DNA of 6,705 nt from Deinococcus sp. (lineage in GTDB: Bacteria; Deinococcota; Deinococci; JACQHA01): NCBI GenBank assembly GCA_016199255.1, contig JACQHA010000235.1, forward strand, positions 1 to 6,705, given 5' to 3'. A model generated the notes under the pieces. It worked only from the letters and a program-made list of their open reading frames with translations. It searched no databases and was not told the DNA's origin. Position 1 is the stretch's first letter. Every line of letters begins with the position of its first letter. The position numbers and the translations under genes were made by a program. Shown piece after piece: positions 5,821 through 6,705 of this stretch.

Positions 5821-5826
5821 AATATA
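5821..5826 (-). promoter_or_regulatory. TATATT -10 candidate placed for a leaderless transcript
   Basis: On the minus strand TATATT is followed by six bases (CAAATA) and then the ATG at 5814. A -10 box about 6-7 bases from the start codon, together with no ribosome binding site, is the pattern of leaderless mRNAs known in several bacterial groups. No clear -35 is present at the usual spacing, so this is a weak call. Confidence 0.3.
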
Positions 5827-5862
5827 CGCGCTCGTTCAGATCGACGGCGCTCTCCTTCCTAG

Positions 5863-6705
5863 CTAGTACACCGCCTGGGCGTAGGCGCTCAACTTGGCCT
5901 TCGAGGCAGCATCCACATCGGCATGCAGGCTGTTGCCATTGGCGTCCATGGTGACAATCGCCGGGAACCCCTTCACCTCCAGGTGCCACATGGCCTCGGG
6001 CACGCCGAACTCCTTGAGGAAGTGGACGCCGGGCACGTTGGTGACACACTCTGCATAGTACTGGGCAGCGCCGCCAATGGCGTTCAAGTACACCGCCCCA
6101 CACTCCTTGAGCGCCGCTAAAGTCTTGGCTCCCATGCCGCCTTTGCCCACCACGGCCCGCACACCGAACTTCTTAATAATGTCCGCCTGATAGGGCTCCT
6201 CGCGGCTGCTGGTGGTGGGTCCGGCGGCTTTCACCGCCCACTTCCCTCCCTCCTGCAGCATCACCGGCCCGCAGTGATATATCACCCCGCCCTTCAGGTC
6301 CACCGGCGCTGGGTGGTCCATCAGGTACTTGTGCAGCGCGTCCCGGCCGGTATAGATCAGGCCGTCCAGCAGCACTACGTCGCCCACGCGCAGCTGGCGG
6401 ATCTGGGCCTCAGAAATGGGCGGCCGCAGTCGCACCTCCCGGCCGGTAATGGGGATGCCAGTGTCTTTCGCCAGCCGACGGGTCTCAGTGTCATCGCGGT
6501 ACAGCCAGCGCTTGATGGCGCCAGTGTGGGCATCTAACACCACCCCCATGCGCCGGAACGCCCAGCAGTTATAGGCCACCGACACAAAGAAGCTGGCGGG
6601 CAGGCGGTTAATAGCGCCGATCTTGCAGCCCAAGAGCGTAGCGTCGCCGCCAAAGCCCATAGTGCCAATGCCCAGCTTGTTGGACTCAGTGAGCACGTAC
6701 TGCTC
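5863..6705 (-). CDS. fumA: Fumarate hydratase, class I (iron-sulfur), single chain, C-terminal part
   Basis: 280 residues are visible and the frame stays open past the right edge; the stop is TAG at 5863-5865. The enzyme interconverts fumarate and malate in the TCA cycle (EC 4.2.1.2) using a [4Fe-4S] cluster, in the cytoplasm. The visible start (ESNKLGIGTMGFGGDATLLG, then RLPASFFVSVAYNCWAFRR) is the end of the alpha-type domain; visible Cys47 in YNCWAFRR matches the third cluster cysteine of the family. The beta-type domain follows in the same chain (about residues 86-280): GDVVLLDGLIYTGRDALHKYL, IYHCGPVM, AAGPTTSSREEPYQADII, VGKGGMG, LNAIGGAAQYYAE and EFGVPEAMW, all highly conserved. The two domains are fused rather than split as in two-subunit fumarases and L-tartrate dehydratases, so fumarase is favoured, though related hydratases share these motifs. 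The first two cluster cysteines are outside the window. The symbol is by family only. Confidence 0.93.
   Translation of the reverse strand, partial: EQYVLTESNKLGIGTMGFGGDATLLGCKIGAINRLPASFFVSVAYNCWAFRRMGVVLDAHTGAIKRWLYRDDTETRRLAKDTGIPITGREVRLRPPISEAQIRQLRVGDVVLLDGLIYTGRDALHKYLMDHPAPVDLKGGVIYHCGPVMLQEGGKWAVKAAGPTTSSREEPYQADIIKKFGVRAVVGKGGMGAKTLAALKECGAVYLNAIGGAAQYYAECVTNVPGVHFLKEFGVPEAMWHLEVKGFPAIVTMDANGNSLHADVDAASKAKLSAYAQAVY

Noticed and set aside
5723..6103. A 126-codon minus-strand frame overlapping fumarase and the acidic gene
   Set aside because: It overlaps highly conserved fumarase sequence in another frame, and its Arg/Cys/Trp-rich product has no domain.

Overview
This is a GC-rich bacterial chromosomal window, clearly above half G+C by eye. 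All complete genes except one toxin-antitoxin pair read on the minus strand. The left-edge gene resembles the AddB-like PD-(D/E)XK nuclease/recombination proteins I associate with cyanobacteria and related lineages. The right-edge gene is a single-chain iron-sulfur (class I) fumarase. The middle operon encodes a likely outer-membrane beta-barrel, which suggests a cell with an outer membrane. I cannot name the phylum; thermophilic or deep-branching diderm lineages are possible but not shown.

Layout from left to right: (1) 1-459, minus, N-terminal part of the AddB-like protein, running off the left edge. (2) 530-4674, minus, a tight three-gene exported-protein operon. In transcription order it holds a 933-residue protein (two Ig-like domains, a barrel-like region, two SdrD/Cna-B-like domains with calcium-type loops, a final Ig-like domain), a 264-residue chaperone-like protein and a 174-residue pilin-like small secreted protein. 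The gaps are 2 and 21 bases. (3) 4675-5049, a divergent intergenic region of about 375 bases, rich in inverted repeats. (4) 5050-5674, plus, an AbrB/MazE-type antitoxin overlapping a RelE/ParE-type toxin that loses its family sequence after about 59 codons. (5) 5494-5814, minus, a small acidic protein of unknown function. (6) 5863-6705, minus, the C-terminal 280 residues of fumarase.

The most interesting part is the three-gene operon. Its parts (barrel protein, two-domain Ig-like chaperone, small beta-rich secreted subunit) match the parts list of a chaperone-usher fibre system, but the barrel protein does not have the normal usher layout. It starts with NEW3/CARDB-like domains and carries SdrD/Cna-B-like domains behind the barrel. 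The chaperone-like protein also resembles WxL-interacting (DUF916-type) proteins. I infer a divergent surface-fibre or surface-layer assembly system. Fumarase, the nuclease and the toxin-antitoxin pair look unrelated to it.
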